Assembly (NCBI RefSeq): GCF_000620625.1
Contig: NZ_JIAW01000012.1
Location: 1-64,000, forward strand
Origin: Mycobacterium sp. URHB0044
GTDB lineage: Bacteria; Actinomycetota; Actinomycetes; Mycobacteriales; Mycobacteriaceae
DNA length: 64,000 bases
Direction: 5' to 3'
Positions 1 through 8,270 of the stretch are shown here, piece after piece. Each line of letters begins with the position of its first letter. The first letter of the stretch is position 1. The position numbers and the translations under genes are program-made. Under the pieces are notes generated by a model that was given only the letters and a program-made list of their open reading frames with translations, ran no database searches and had not been told where the DNA came from.

Positions 1-939
1 GAGGTCGCCAACCGGGCGTGGGAGGCGCACGTCGCCGGCGCCACCGAGGTGTGCATGCAGGGCGGGATCGATCCCGAGCTTCCGGTCACCGGCTACGCCG
101 ACCTGGTGCGTGCGGTCAAGGCGAAGGTGCCCTCGATGCACGTGCACGCGTTCACCCCGATGGAGATCTCCAACGGCGTGACCCGCAGCGGCATTTCGAC
201 CCGCGAGTGGCTGACCAGCCTGCGCGAGGCCGGGCTGGGCAGCATCCCGGGCACCGCCGCGGAGATCCTCGACGACGAGGTGCGTTGGGTGCTCACCAAG
301 GGCAAGCTGCCGACCTCCGCGTGGATCGAGGTCATCACCACCGCGCACGAAGTCGGCCTGCGGTCGAGCTCGACGATGATGTACGGACACGTCGACACCC
401 CCAAGCACTGGGTCGGACACCTCAACGTGTTGCGCGACATCCAGGACCGCACCGGCGGGTTCACCGAGTTCGTCCCGTTGCCGTTCGTGCACCAGTCCTC
501 GCCGCTGTACCTGGCCGGCGGAGCCCGTCCCGGCCCGACGCACCGCGACAACCGGGCCGTGCACGCGTTGGCCCGGATCATGTTGCACGGCAGGATCGAT
601 CACATCCAGACCAGCTGGGTCAAGCTCGGTGTCGAGCGCACGCAGGTGATGCTCACCGGTGGTGCGAACGATCTCGGCGGCACGCTGATGGAGGAGACCA
701 TCTCCCGGATGGCCGGCTCCGAGAACGGATCGGCCAAGACGGCGGCGGAGCTCGCCGCCATCGCCGAGGGCATCGGCCGTCCGGCCCGGCAGCGCACCAC
801 GACCTACGCACCAGCGGCGAGATCCACAGTGGATACACGGCCTGCTGACTTGCACCCGGAAGGGACCGTCATCGTGCCGGATGGTCTTGGTTACGACTCG
901 TTGACCGTCCGACCGCAGATCAGCTCGGGCTACCAATAG
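1..939 (+). CDS. fbiC: FbiC C-terminal part (FO synthase, CofH half), 5' truncated by window
   Basis: FbiC makes 7,8-didemethyl-8-hydroxy-5-deazariboflavin (FO), the chromophore of coenzyme F420, with two radical-SAM halves (CofG and CofH). The visible 312 codons match the end of the CofH half: CMQGGIDPEL, HAFTPMEI, SSTMMYGHVD, EFVPLPFVHQSSPLY and a late IQTSWVKLG. The reading frame is open from base 1, so the start and the CofG half lie upstream. After the usual end (RQRTTTY) about 40 further residues run to the stop, which I do not recognise as family sequence. F420 synthesis fits the luciferase-like, probably F420-dependent enzymes at 7068-9206 and 52553-53431. Recognition is firm; only the tail is unexplained. 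Confidence 0.95.
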   Translation, partial: EVANRAWEAHVAGATEVCMQGGIDPELPVTGYADLVRAVKAKVPSMHVHAFTPMEISNGVTRSGISTREWLTSLREAGLGSIPGTAAEILDDEVRWVLTKGKLPTSAWIEVITTAHEVGLRSSSTMMYGHVDTPKHWVGHLNVLRDIQDRTGGFTEFVPLPFVHQSSPLYLAGGARPGPTHRDNRAVHALARIMLHGRIDHIQTSWVKLGVERTQVMLTGGANDLGGTLMEETISRMAGSENGSAKTAAELAAIAEGIGRPARQRTTTYAPAARSTVDTRPADLHPEGTVIVPDGLGYDSLTVRPQISSGYQ

Positions 940-948
940 GCTTGTAGC

Positions 949-1608
949 GTGGCCACAGGGGACATCGGACGGTTCAACCGGGCCGCGTTCACGGAGAAGC
1001 TGCTCGGCTTTGTCGCCGAGCATGGACTGAGCGAACTCACGATGCGGTCGCTAGGACATGCTCTCGGCGTTTCCCATATGGCCGTCTACCACCACTTCCC
1101 CGGTGGCCGTGAGGAACTCCTTCAAGTTACGACTGACGCGGTACTTGCCGAAATCGAGCTGCCGGAGTTCGACGGGGCTTGGATCGAATGGCTCGTCCAA
1201 ACCGGGCAGTGCACCTTCGATGTGCTGAGCAAGTACCGCGGTGTTGCGGCCTACGTGTTTTCGCGGCACCCGGTGTATGTAACCAGCGGTGTCGTTGAGA
1301 TCATCGACTCGATTCTGGCCAAGCTGCTGTCCGCCGGCCTGTCTGATGTTGAAGCTGTCGAAGTTTGGACCGTGTGCGAAACCTGGCTCGTGGGTCAATT
1401 GTGGATCACCGACGCGATGCGGGATCAGCCAGCGACGGCAGCGGCCGGACTCCAGGATCTCCTTGAGAAGGAACCCGACACCGCCGGCAGCGACAGCTTG
1501 CGCCGGGTGGCGGACTTGCTCGCAAGAGAGCACGCCAGCAACCACCTGGCGTCAGGGCTCAGGGACTTGCTGACGGGGTTCGCACGACGCATGGGCCGGC
1601 TCGATTGA
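949..1608 (+). CDS. TetR/AcrR-family transcriptional regulator
   Basis: A 219-residue protein starting at GTG, nine bases after the fbiC stop. The first ~60 residues form the DNA-binding domain: a helix with LLGFVAEHGLSELTMRSL, then a recognition helix around GVSHMAVYHHF, the classical TetR position for an aromatic-rich turn. The rest is a variable ligand-binding domain with a C-terminal helical tail. The ligand is not predictable. It could be cotranscribed with fbiC by proximity, but it may equally control the operator-bearing genes to its right. The sequence differs from the two paralogous TetR proteins at 6448 and 10611. Confidence 0.88.
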   Translation: MATGDIGRFNRAAFTEKLLGFVAEHGLSELTMRSLGHALGVSHMAVYHHFPGGREELLQVTTDAVLAEIELPEFDGAWIEWLVQTGQCTFDVLSKYRGVAAYVFSRHPVYVTSGVVEIIDSILAKLLSAGLSDVEAVEVWTVCETWLVGQLWITDAMRDQPATAAAGLQDLLEKEPDTAGSDSLRRVADLLAREHASNHLASGLRDLLTGFARRMGRLD

Positions 1609-1797
1609 GCCGCGCTCCGTCTAAGTAGTTCTAGGCAAAGGAATGCTGGCGGAGTCACCAAATGTTTCACTGCCGTCGTGCACTCTCGAAATGACGCAGA
1701 CGTCGGATGCATCAGCGTTGCGTCCTTGAAGACAAACGTATTTCGAGGGCGCGAGCATTAGCGGTCAACGGGGTCAGAAGACCCGAGCTCGTTGCAA

Positions 1798-1821
1798 GCT
1801 ACATTCATTAAACAATGTAGC
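1798..1821. promoter_or_regulatory. Operator-like inverted repeat, site 1 (GCTACA-N12-TGTAGC)
   Basis: Arms GCTACATT and AATGTAGC are an 8-bp perfect inverted repeat around 8 bases, giving 24 bp overall. The 6-bp core with 12-bp spacing recurs at 4174, 9456 (imperfect), 9589 (imperfect) and 11230. It lies in the 384-bp gap between the TetR stop at 1608 and the pseudogene at 1993; I see no gene in that gap. It is probably the former operator of the flavoprotein gene. Confidence 0.6.
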
Positions 1822-1992
1822 ATTACGCTAGGCTCGCGTTAGCATTCTTGCGCACGGAGATGGGTCCTGAGTTCGGAGGCGGCATGGCAACCCCCAAAGA
1901 GGAGGTAGTAGGCCCGGATATGGCGTCAGTCGATGCACTCGAAACGGCGAAACCGACATTCGACCGCCTCAACCTGGCGGACTCTGCCTGAG

Positions 1993-2342
1993 ATGGTCGG
2001 CAGCATCGGTACGGCGGGCCAGTTGGGACTGCCGCAGCGGGTGGACGTCGCCGTAGTCGGCTCTGGTGCCGCGGGACTGGTCGCGGCCCTCTCCGCCGCT
2101 TTGGAAGGAAGCGCGGTCCTGGTCGTCGAATCGGAACCGCTGATTGGCGGTACCACCGCCATTTCCGGTGGCGCGGCATGGGTGCCGAATCATGGTCTTG
2201 CGTATCGAGAACTAACGCCGCCGGCAATGCCGGCGGTGCCGCGACGGGAGGCTTCTATGGCGGCGCAGGCTGCACGATTGCTCTGGCCTTGACCTTCGGT
2301 CACATCGCGGGCCGTCATGCTGCCTGTCGGTCCTCGAGATGA
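1993..2342 (+). pseudogene. Flavoprotein dehydrogenase (KstD/fumarate-reductase-like), internally deleted remnant
   Basis: The N-terminus is intact from ATG 1993: an FAD-binding Rossmann motif (VAVVGSGAAGL) and GGTTAISGGAAWVPNHGL, typical of FAD-dependent 3-ketosteroid-delta1-dehydrogenase-like enzymes. At about 2195-2220 the reading frame changes. From 2220 a second frame encodes the family's C-terminal FAD-binding end (AGNAGGAATGGFYGGAG, then TIALALTFGHIAGRHAA) and stops at 2340-2342. The family is usually about 500-580 residues, so well over 1 kb of the centre is missing and the two ends are joined out of frame. No functional product is expected. Operator site 1 sits about 170 bp upstream. 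Confidence 0.85.
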
Positions 2343-2423
2343 GTTGAGGGCAAGACGATTGGATGGCCAACCCGCCAGCAGGGATGTCAGGTTCGTGCAC
2401 AACCACCGCGAAGGAGCACAGCA

Positions 2424-2900
2424 GTGATTCTGGAAGCAAAGAACCAGTTCCACACCGCAATGGTCGTCGAAGATCTCGATCGGAGCATGCAGGAGTTGAC
2501 TGGCCTGTTTGGTCTTCGCTGGAGCCCGTGTATCGACACCGAGGTGCCGATCTGGAGCCCTGACGGTGGCGTTCAGCCGATGCGGTTCGAAGCCGTGTAT
2601 TCAGTTGAGTCACCGCATCTGGAACTAATTGCTGCCGTGCCCGGCACGATGTGGGGCGGTGGTTCACGGCCCATACATCACTTCGGATACTGGGCGGACG
2701 ACCTTGTCGCAGAGTCGGCGGAGCTCGAAAAGCACGGCCTTTCATGCGTCGCTGGTGCAATGGTCGACGGCGTGCTGTTCGGCTTCGCCTATCACGCGAC
2801 TCGGGATGGACTACTCGTCGAACTAGTGGATAGATCAGTATTCCCCGACTGGAAAGGCTTCCTCAACGGTGACATTGCGTTTGGCCAGTCAGCCGATTGA
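2424..2900 (+). CDS. VOC/glyoxalase-like domain protein
   Basis: A 158-residue protein starting at GTG 2424, with AGGAG about 10 bases upstream. It has the beta-alpha-beta-beta-beta pattern of the vicinal-oxygen-chelate fold: FHTAMVVEDLDRSMQEL near the N-terminus, then a second half with PIHHFGYWADDLVAESAEL and a closing GLLVELVD strand. Candidate metal ligands are His residues in both halves and Glu in the last strand. Relatives include glyoxalase-like and methylmalonyl-CoA-epimerase-like proteins, but I cannot assign a substrate. It stands between two pseudogene remnants and may be the surviving member of an eroded operon. Confidence 0.8.
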   Translation: MILEAKNQFHTAMVVEDLDRSMQELTGLFGLRWSPCIDTEVPIWSPDGGVQPMRFEAVYSVESPHLELIAAVPGTMWGGGSRPIHHFGYWADDLVAESAELEKHGLSCVAGAMVDGVLFGFAYHATRDGLLVELVDRSVFPDWKGFLNGDIAFGQSAD

Positions 2901-2930
2901 GCCATCTGGAACGTTCGTCCAGGCTTCGGC

Positions 2931-3003
2931 GTGTTCCTTCTCATCGCGTCGAGCGTGATGTGGCAGGACCGCAACGAAACTCAACCCGTCACGTTGGCTG
3001 CTT
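2931..3003 (+). pseudogene. Possible remnant of an AveC-like membrane protein gene
   Basis: A short translated stretch, FLLIASSVMWQDRN, closely matches the internal segment MLLIAWFSVMWQDP of the intact AveC-like protein encoded at 13046-14122. The DNA shares AGCGTGATGTGGCAGGACC with that gene, and weaker similarity continues for about 40 bases. There is no start, no full domain and no continuation past about 3003, where the minus-strand reductase gene ends. I read it as a deletion scrap. The evidence is one short match, so confidence is moderate. Confidence 0.5.
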
Positions 3004-4047
3004 TCACCGGGTCGTCTTGGTGGCGGTGTGGTGCTCGAGCTGGTCTAGTACCTCCTTTAGCGCCGACATGGCAGACCCGTCGCGTTCACCGGCCGCAATA
3101 CAGTCGCGCATGATCTCGATGTTCTGCTGCTGCACTTTATTGCCGTGGTGGAAGCGGTTGAAGGCAGACAGATCCATCGGCCACGCATCGTGTTCCATTT
3201 TCAGCGCCACCTTCCGTTGAACCCTCTCGGTCATCACGTGCTGCATTAGCCGGCCGATCCAGCCGTGCTGGCGCAACCCCATGATTTCGCCCTGTGCGCG
3301 GCGATTGAGCTGCCACAAGGATTTGTTGCCTGCAAGCACCTCGGCTCGGGGCCAGCCTGCGAGCTCGCTTATCGCAAACAGTGGGTACGGCAGTTTGCAG
3401 ACGATCTCAAACAGGGCGCTGTTCATTCGCTGACAGCGCGAGATGCCGCACCGGTTGTACAACTCACGAAACCTCTTGGCGGGCAGCGTTGGTCGCGTCT
3501 CGACCACAATCCCGCGCTTGTTCGAACCCTGTACATAGGCCACGTCGGCCTGGGCGAGAAGTTCAGGCCGTGTCGGCGGACGTATCGGCAGCTGCGCTCC
3601 GGCAACCTGGTGGGCGAGTAGCCCGAGAGCGCAACTGAGCACCCGCTCCGATGGCAGTCCGGTGAGTCGTATCACGTGGTCGCGAAGGCCGACCGCCACA
3701 CCACCGAACATCAGTGTGGCGGACGAGTCCTGGAATGCGGCGCCGATGTCTTTGAGCAGCGTGCTGCCTTCGACCGTTCGCATCGCAGAACCGTCGAGCG
3801 TGAGCAGGACGTAGTCCAGGGAACGGGCATCGATCTCGGCCGTGGTCGCCACGGCCCGGTAGTCGCTAAAAGTTCTCAGCTGCCCGTCGCGGTAGTTGTA
3901 GAGGCGTTGCGGCGATGCCAGCGCAGCCAATCGCTGCGGCCTCACTAGAAACGTGATCTGGGCACCAGCCAGGCTGAGGTGGTAGCCGATTACCAAGCCC
4001 ATCGCGCCCGCACCGACGATGAGGACGCCGGGTTTGTCATTCGTCAC
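3004..4047 (-). CDS. Ketopantoate reductase (ApbA/PanE)-family oxidoreductase
   Basis: A 347-residue NAD(P)-binding protein starting at GTG 4047, with AAGGGA upstream. Residues 8-17 form the dinucleotide-binding motif (VLIVGAGAMG), followed by GYHLSLAGAQITFLVR as in ApbA/PanE enzymes. The C-terminal half is helical, as in the family. PanE proper is about 300 residues, so this is longer, and context does not suggest pantothenate synthesis. A reductase acting on an accessory-pathway 2-oxo or beta-dicarbonyl compound is more likely; that is inference. Operator site 2 lies 127 bp upstream of the start, between this gene and the divergent secreted-protein gene at 4416. Confidence 0.8.
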   Translation of the reverse strand: MTNDKPGVLIVGAGAMGLVIGYHLSLAGAQITFLVRPQRLAALASPQRLYNYRDGQLRTFSDYRAVATTAEIDARSLDYVLLTLDGSAMRTVEGSTLLKDIGAAFQDSSATLMFGGVAVGLRDHVIRLTGLPSERVLSCALGLLAHQVAGAQLPIRPPTRPELLAQADVAYVQGSNKRGIVVETRPTLPAKRFRELYNRCGISRCQRMNSALFEIVCKLPYPLFAISELAGWPRAEVLAGNKSLWQLNRRAQGEIMGLRQHGWIGRLMQHVMTERVQRKVALKMEHDAWPMDLSAFNRFHHGNKVQQQNIEIMRDCIAAGERDGSAMSALKEVLDQLEHHTATKTTR

Positions 4048-4173
4048 GTGCTCTTCCCTTCAAAAAGTATTAGGGCGCAGGAGGACTCAGCCAGCAGTCG
4101 CCGAACTCGTCTAGAGCGGCACCCGCCGGACTTCCAATGTCCCGCCAGCCTTTCTCCTTATGAGCTGGCTGAC

Positions 4174-4197
4174 GCTACACCGTATCATTTATGTAGC
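4174..4197. promoter_or_regulatory. Operator-like inverted repeat, site 2 (GCTACA-N12-TGTAGC)
   Basis: Perfect 6-bp arms GCTACA and TGTAGC separated by exactly 12 bases, the geometry of sites 1 and 5. It lies in the 368-bp divergent gap between the ketopantoate-reductase-like gene and the SnoaL-repeat gene, so it could act on both. I see nothing else in the gap apart from AT-rich sequence around the site. Confidence 0.6.
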
Positions 4198-4415
4198 ATT
4201 TTGGTTCATCGCGCGCTATGTTCTAACGAGCCCGTCAAAAGTGACGTGCGACACAACGCAGTCCCTCTTCGCGAAAACCCACCACTGTCGGCACCATCAG
4301 CCCGTCCGCACCAACGGTGCGACAAGCCGCCGACAAGACACTCGGTTCGACCTGGGCCCGAAAGCGCCAGTCACGAGGGGAAGTTCGCGGGGGGCTAAGG
4401 CATAGGAGTCAGCTC

Positions 4416-6110
4416 TTGTCCAAGAAAAACAACCATCGATTGACACACAAGTCGCGTACCGGGCGCGTACTGCGCGCGGCGGCGACCATCGGTGCCGCGA
4501 CAACCATCTGTTGTGGCACATACCCGTTCACTGCTCAAGCCGCGGTGACCTCTGGTCCCGAGGTCGAGGCACTCAAGCAGTTGAAGATGGACTACGTCGC
4601 CAACGTCGACCTGAACAATTGGATAGCGTTATACCAGCAGTTCACTCCCAATGCGCTGATCGACGCCAGCGATTCCTTGCCGGGTGGTCTTGGACCGGTC
4701 TTTCACGGCCGAGACCAATTCATCGCCTTCAATGCGCTGGTTCTCGGTCCGCTCAGCACGCACCACGAGGCATACAACCCCCTCATAACGGTGGCCGACG
4801 ACGGAAAGACGGCTACCGGCGTGTGGCAGGTGAACGACCGGCTCTCCGACCCGTTCAACATCATCGGACTACGCGGCCACGGCGTCTACACGGACACCTA
4901 CGTGAAGAACGGCGACACATGGGTTGAAAGTGGGTTCACCGAGATCTACCACAAGCAATACATCGAGATTCTGCCCGGAATCCTCAACCTCAAGATCTAT
5001 ATCAAGGACGACGGCACACCCTTCCCAGTCGCTGGACCTGAGGCAGGAGCGGACGCGAACCCGGATGTCGAAGCAATCAAGCAGTTGAAGATGGACTACT
5101 TCGCCAACGTCGACCTGAACAACTGGATAGCCCTGTACCAGCAGTTCACTCCCAATGCGCTGATCGACGCCAGCGATTCCTTACCGGGTGGGCTTGGGCC
5201 GGTCTTTCACGACCGAAACCAATTCGTCGGCTTCGATGCGTTGGTTCTCACTGCGATCAGCACGCACCACGAGGGATACAACCCCGTCATAACGGTGGCC
5301 GACGACGGAACGACGGCTACCGGCGTATGGCAGATGAACGACCGGCTCACCGACCCGTTCAACATCATCGGACTACGCGGCCACGGCGTCTACACAGACT
5401 CGTACGTGAAGAACGGCGACACATGGCTCGTCGACAAGTCCACTCTCGTCTACCACCAGCAATACATCGAGATTCTGCCCGGAATCCTCAACCTCAAGTT
5501 CTACATCAAGGACGACGGCACACCGTACCCAGTCGTTGCACCATCGACCACCAGCACAACGTCCTTGGTGTCGACCCATGTCGAAACCGCGGTTGACGCG
5601 GCACCAGCGCCGCTCACAACTGCACCGCTCTCGAGGGCGATACCTCTCACTCTCGATGCGAACGACGTCAACGACCTGAGCACAGGTGATGCAGTCGGCG
5701 CAGACGTCACGTCGACCAATTCGCTGGCGAGCAAACCCAGTGGTCCCGTCGACGAACCATCGGGCGGTGAAACGGCTGACCGTGGCTCACAGCCCGAGAA
5801 GACCACTACGGCAACCGGTGCCGGTGGTGAGATCGGATTGACTCACGTCACATCGGGCGATACGCATGACGATGTCATCGACACCGAAGAGAATTCGACG
5901 ACTGCCGTTAGTCCATCGATCGACGCCGTTCGTAAAGATGATTCAGAAGTTCGCAAACCAGTGCAGCCGGCCACCGTCCAGGCGAAGTCGACGACGGCCC
6001 ATGAGACCTCCGGTGCGGAGACAAATAATCCGACATCCGTGGGCAAATTGACCGCCGGCAGCAATGGAGAGAGCGGAGGCGACTCAGAAGGGTCGGGTAA
6101 TAGCGACTGA
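4416..6110 (+). CDS. Secreted protein with two tandem SnoaL/NTF2-like domains and a long disordered tail
   Basis: I choose TTG 4416 because AGGAG sits 7 bases upstream and because it yields a clear signal peptide. That peptide has a basic stretch (KKNNHRLTHKSRTGRVLR), a hydrophobic core to about residue 38 and an AQA cleavage site near residue 42. Residues ~47-205 and ~215-373 are two copies of one NTF2/SnoaL-type domain, each with LNNWIALYQQFTPNALIDA, TATGVWQ and GHGVYTD. The last ~190 residues are rich in Thr, Ser, Glu and Asp and look disordered, without a sorting motif or membrane anchor. SnoaL-like domains bind or isomerise polycyclic or steroid-like compounds in known members. An exported tandem version is unusual. 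Catalytic activity is not shown. Confidence 0.82.
   Translation: MSKKNNHRLTHKSRTGRVLRAAATIGAATTICCGTYPFTAQAAVTSGPEVEALKQLKMDYVANVDLNNWIALYQQFTPNALIDASDSLPGGLGPVFHGRDQFIAFNALVLGPLSTHHEAYNPLITVADDGKTATGVWQVNDRLSDPFNIIGLRGHGVYTDTYVKNGDTWVESGFTEIYHKQYIEILPGILNLKIYIKDDGTPFPVAGPEAGADANPDVEAIKQLKMDYFANVDLNNWIALYQQFTPNALIDASDSLPGGLGPVFHDRNQFVGFDALVLTAISTHHEGYNPVITVADDGTTATGVWQMNDRLTDPFNIIGLRGHGVYTDSYVKNGDTWLVDKSTLVYHQQYIEILPGILNLKFYIKDDGTPYPVVAPSTTSTTSLVSTHVETAVDAAPAPLTTAPLSRAIPLTLDANDVNDLSTGDAVGADVTSTNSLASKPSGPVDEPSGGETADRGSQPEKTTTATGAGGEIGLTHVTSGDTHDDVIDTEENSTTAVSPSIDAVRKDDSEVRKPVQPATVQAKSTTAHETSGAETNNPTSVGKLTAGSNGESGGDSEGSGNSD
4559..5536 (+). repeat. Tandem in-frame duplication (504-bp offset) inside the secreted SnoaL gene
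   Basis: The units run about 4559-5032 and 5063-5536. Matching landmarks such as AAGCAGTTGAAGATGGACTA begin at 4575 and 5079, giving an offset of 504 bases (168 codons). Long stretches are identical or differ at single, often silent, bases, so the duplication is recent or kept uniform by gene conversion. Confidence 0.9.
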
Positions 6111-6447
6111 GTACGGCCGGGTCTGAGAACGCTCATCCCGCAAAGGTCCGCGTATCGTGATCGGTCGATAGTGGTTGCTATCAACGCCAGTCCCGTTGTG
6201 CAATGGCGTATTTCGGCGTCGATGAGTAGCTCGCCATCACCTGCCCTCGGTCTGGCGACGGATCACCGTCGTCAGGTACGACGTCTCATTGCGCCAAGGT
6301 CCGCAAGTGAGGCCCGGTACGTCCCGAACCATTTGTGGTCGCGGAGCCAGGATATGCGACATAGGTCGTTGTGTGTTGCACGCGCCGCCGCTCGCGCACG
6401 CGGCGGACATAACCTCCACTTTGCGAAACCTGTGATCAAATGGAGTA

Positions 6448-7059
6448 ATGGCAGCGCCGAAGAAAGCTCGAACGGTGCCCCGGCCCGCTACATCGACTCG
6501 GGACCGGATCATCGCCGCAGCCGAACATCTCATCGCAGAGGTCGGTATCGACAATGTCAACGTTGGAGAGATAGCGGATTACGCCGGTATTCACCGGGTG
6601 ACGGTGTATCGACACTTTGCCGACCGTGACTCCATTCTCGAGGAAGTGCTGTTGCGAAGGTCAAGGCCGGTGTTGGACCGCGCGGCCGCTCGACTGGCCA
6701 AGGCGGATCGCTTTCCAGACGATCTTGCGTATGTCCTAGTAGCCGCTGTCGACGAGGCCCGGCAAATCCCGGGAGTGCTCCAGGCAATGGCGCTTGTACA
6801 GGAGGGGGACTCGTTCAAGAGCCCCGCCATGTCGGATCGATTCCGGGCAGCTTCGCAGGACGTAGTAAGGCCCTACCTCCTCTGGGCTCAAGAGCGGGGC
6901 GAGATGCGGGCGGACCTTTCAGTCGAAGAGACGGTCAGATGGCTAACCCAGGTGTGCTACTCCTGGCTCTACCTCGCTGAAGACGACAGCCCCGCTAGGC
7001 TCCTGGAAGTCTGCAAGACCTACGTCATGCCCGCGCTGGTGGCCAGTCGGATTCGTTAG
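6448..7059 (+). CDS. TetR-family regulator (paralogue of the one at 10611)
   Basis: A 203-residue protein from ATG 6448. After a basic N-terminus comes the HTH domain (STRDRIIAAAEHLIAEVG, then AGIHRVTVYRHFADRDSI). Its recognition helix is nearly identical to that of the regulator at 10611 (GVHRVTIYRHFADREAI), and both share downstream features (GxSFxSxxMSxRF, then LLxAQExG). The two probably bind the same or similar operators; the 24-bp repeats nearby are the obvious candidates. The 337-bp gap upstream (6111-6447) contains no gene or copy of the operator that I could find. Confidence 0.88.
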   Translation: MAAPKKARTVPRPATSTRDRIIAAAEHLIAEVGIDNVNVGEIADYAGIHRVTVYRHFADRDSILEEVLLRRSRPVLDRAAARLAKADRFPDDLAYVLVAAVDEARQIPGVLQAMALVQEGDSFKSPAMSDRFRAASQDVVRPYLLWAQERGEMRADLSVEETVRWLTQVCYSWLYLAEDDSPARLLEVCKTYVMPALVASRIR

Positions 7060-7067
7060 ACCGTCGC

Positions 7068-8228
7068 CTACTTGCCGAACAGTCCCGGCTTTAGCTTCTT
7101 GAGCATTTGCATCAACCGCCGCTGCTCGATCAAGCTTCCAGCCGCCAGTGACGGTTTGAGCGCACTGGCAGCGCTGTAGATGATGACGTGATTCACACCG
7201 GCATCGACCACCGGGCGCAGTTGTTCGACGATGTGTTCCGCATTGCCGAACGGGATGATTTCGCGCAGTAACTCAACACTGATGTCTTTTCCGTACTCTC
7301 GCAGGCTTTCTGACTCGAGCACTTTGGGATCAAGCTCGATGAAGCCGGTGTAGTCGTCGCCCAGTGGGTGCCGCGCTCCCGCCGCCGTCCACGCTGCCGC
7401 GGGAAGGGTCAGCGCCATTGCGTGGACCATCGGCTGCGCCGCGATCTGCTGCATCGCTGCCCGGTTGCGCGCCGGCAACGGTGCGAAGTACAGGCTGCGA
7501 GTCATTGCGTTGGGGTCACGGCCGGCCTCCGTGGCTCCATTGACGACCTGCGCGGCAGCGTCGTGCCAGGCGTCGACGCCCGTCAGGGGTATGTATAGCC
7601 AACCATCGCCGTAACGGCCAGCGACGCGACATGCACGGGGTCCTTGCGCCGCGACCCAGACAGGCGGCGTGGTGCCGCGCCGCTTGGGAAGCGCGAATGT
7701 TGCGTCTTTCCAGCGGTGGAACTCACCCTCATGGGTGAGCGGTTTCCCGCCGGACTCCCATGCCTCTCGAATTGCGCACAAGGTGTCTTCGAGCCGACTA
7801 ACGCGCCGTTCCATGGACTGCCCGTACGGCACGACGTTCTCGTGTTCGCCGGATCCGATTCCAAGCACCGCATGACCGCGCGTCATGTGGTGCAGCGACA
7901 TCCAGGACCGCGCCAGGTCTGCCGGTGTGCGTCGAATGGCGTCCGTCACTGACATGCCCATTGTGATCCCGAGTCGTCCGGCCCATCGAGCGATGACGAC
8001 CGTCGGATCGAGGTACGCGTCCAGCGATGGGATAAAACGGGCCATCGGTGACAGTTTCGGATTCCAAGCCGTCGACGGAAACACCGATCTGACGTGATCA
8101 CCTACCCAAATGTCGTCCGCGCCCATCAGGCGGGCGGAGGCTACGTTCGCGCGTGTTGCCCACAGCGGCGTAATTGGATCGAGGTAGCACCCCACTGTGA
8201 CTCGTGATTGGTTGCGATCACTCACCAT
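7068..8228 (-). CDS. Luciferase-like (LLM class) flavin/F420-dependent oxidoreductase
   Basis: A 386-residue TIM-barrel luciferase-like monooxygenase/reductase. Motifs include ARLMGADDIWVGDHV near the N-terminus, the central HAVLGIGSGEHEN segment, TPPVWVAAQGPRACRVAGRYGDGW and a late INPFGN-like segment, as in F420-dependent mycobacterial family members. I prefer ATG 8228 (AGGGAG just upstream) over the in-frame GTG at 8246, which would place a palindrome inside the gene. It ends 8 bp from the convergent TetR gene. The second LLM gene lies upstream on the same strand. The substrate is unknown; known relatives act on hydroxymycolates, sugars or secondary alcohols. Confidence 0.87.
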   Translation of the reverse strand: MVSDRNQSRVTVGCYLDPITPLWATRANVASARLMGADDIWVGDHVRSVFPSTAWNPKLSPMARFIPSLDAYLDPTVVIARWAGRLGITMGMSVTDAIRRTPADLARSWMSLHHMTRGHAVLGIGSGEHENVVPYGQSMERRVSRLEDTLCAIREAWESGGKPLTHEGEFHRWKDATFALPKRRGTTPPVWVAAQGPRACRVAGRYGDGWLYIPLTGVDAWHDAAAQVVNGATEAGRDPNAMTRSLYFAPLPARNRAAMQQIAAQPMVHAMALTLPAAAWTAAGARHPLGDDYTGFIELDPKVLESESLREYGKDISVELLREIIPFGNAEHIVEQLRPVVDAGVNHVIIYSAASALKPSLAAGSLIEQRRLMQMLKKLKPGLFGK

Positions 8229-8241
8229 GCACTCCCTTGAA

Positions 8242-8253
8242 TACACCGGTGTA
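8242..8253. promoter_or_regulatory. 12-bp perfect palindrome TACACCGGTGTA
   Basis: It lies in the 42-bp gap between the two luciferase-like genes, just upstream of the start at 8228. This is suitable for an operator or promoter element of the downstream LLM gene. It is a single occurrence, so its function is only suggested. Confidence 0.35.
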
Positions 8254-8270
8254 CGTGTCGGGACCAGACA

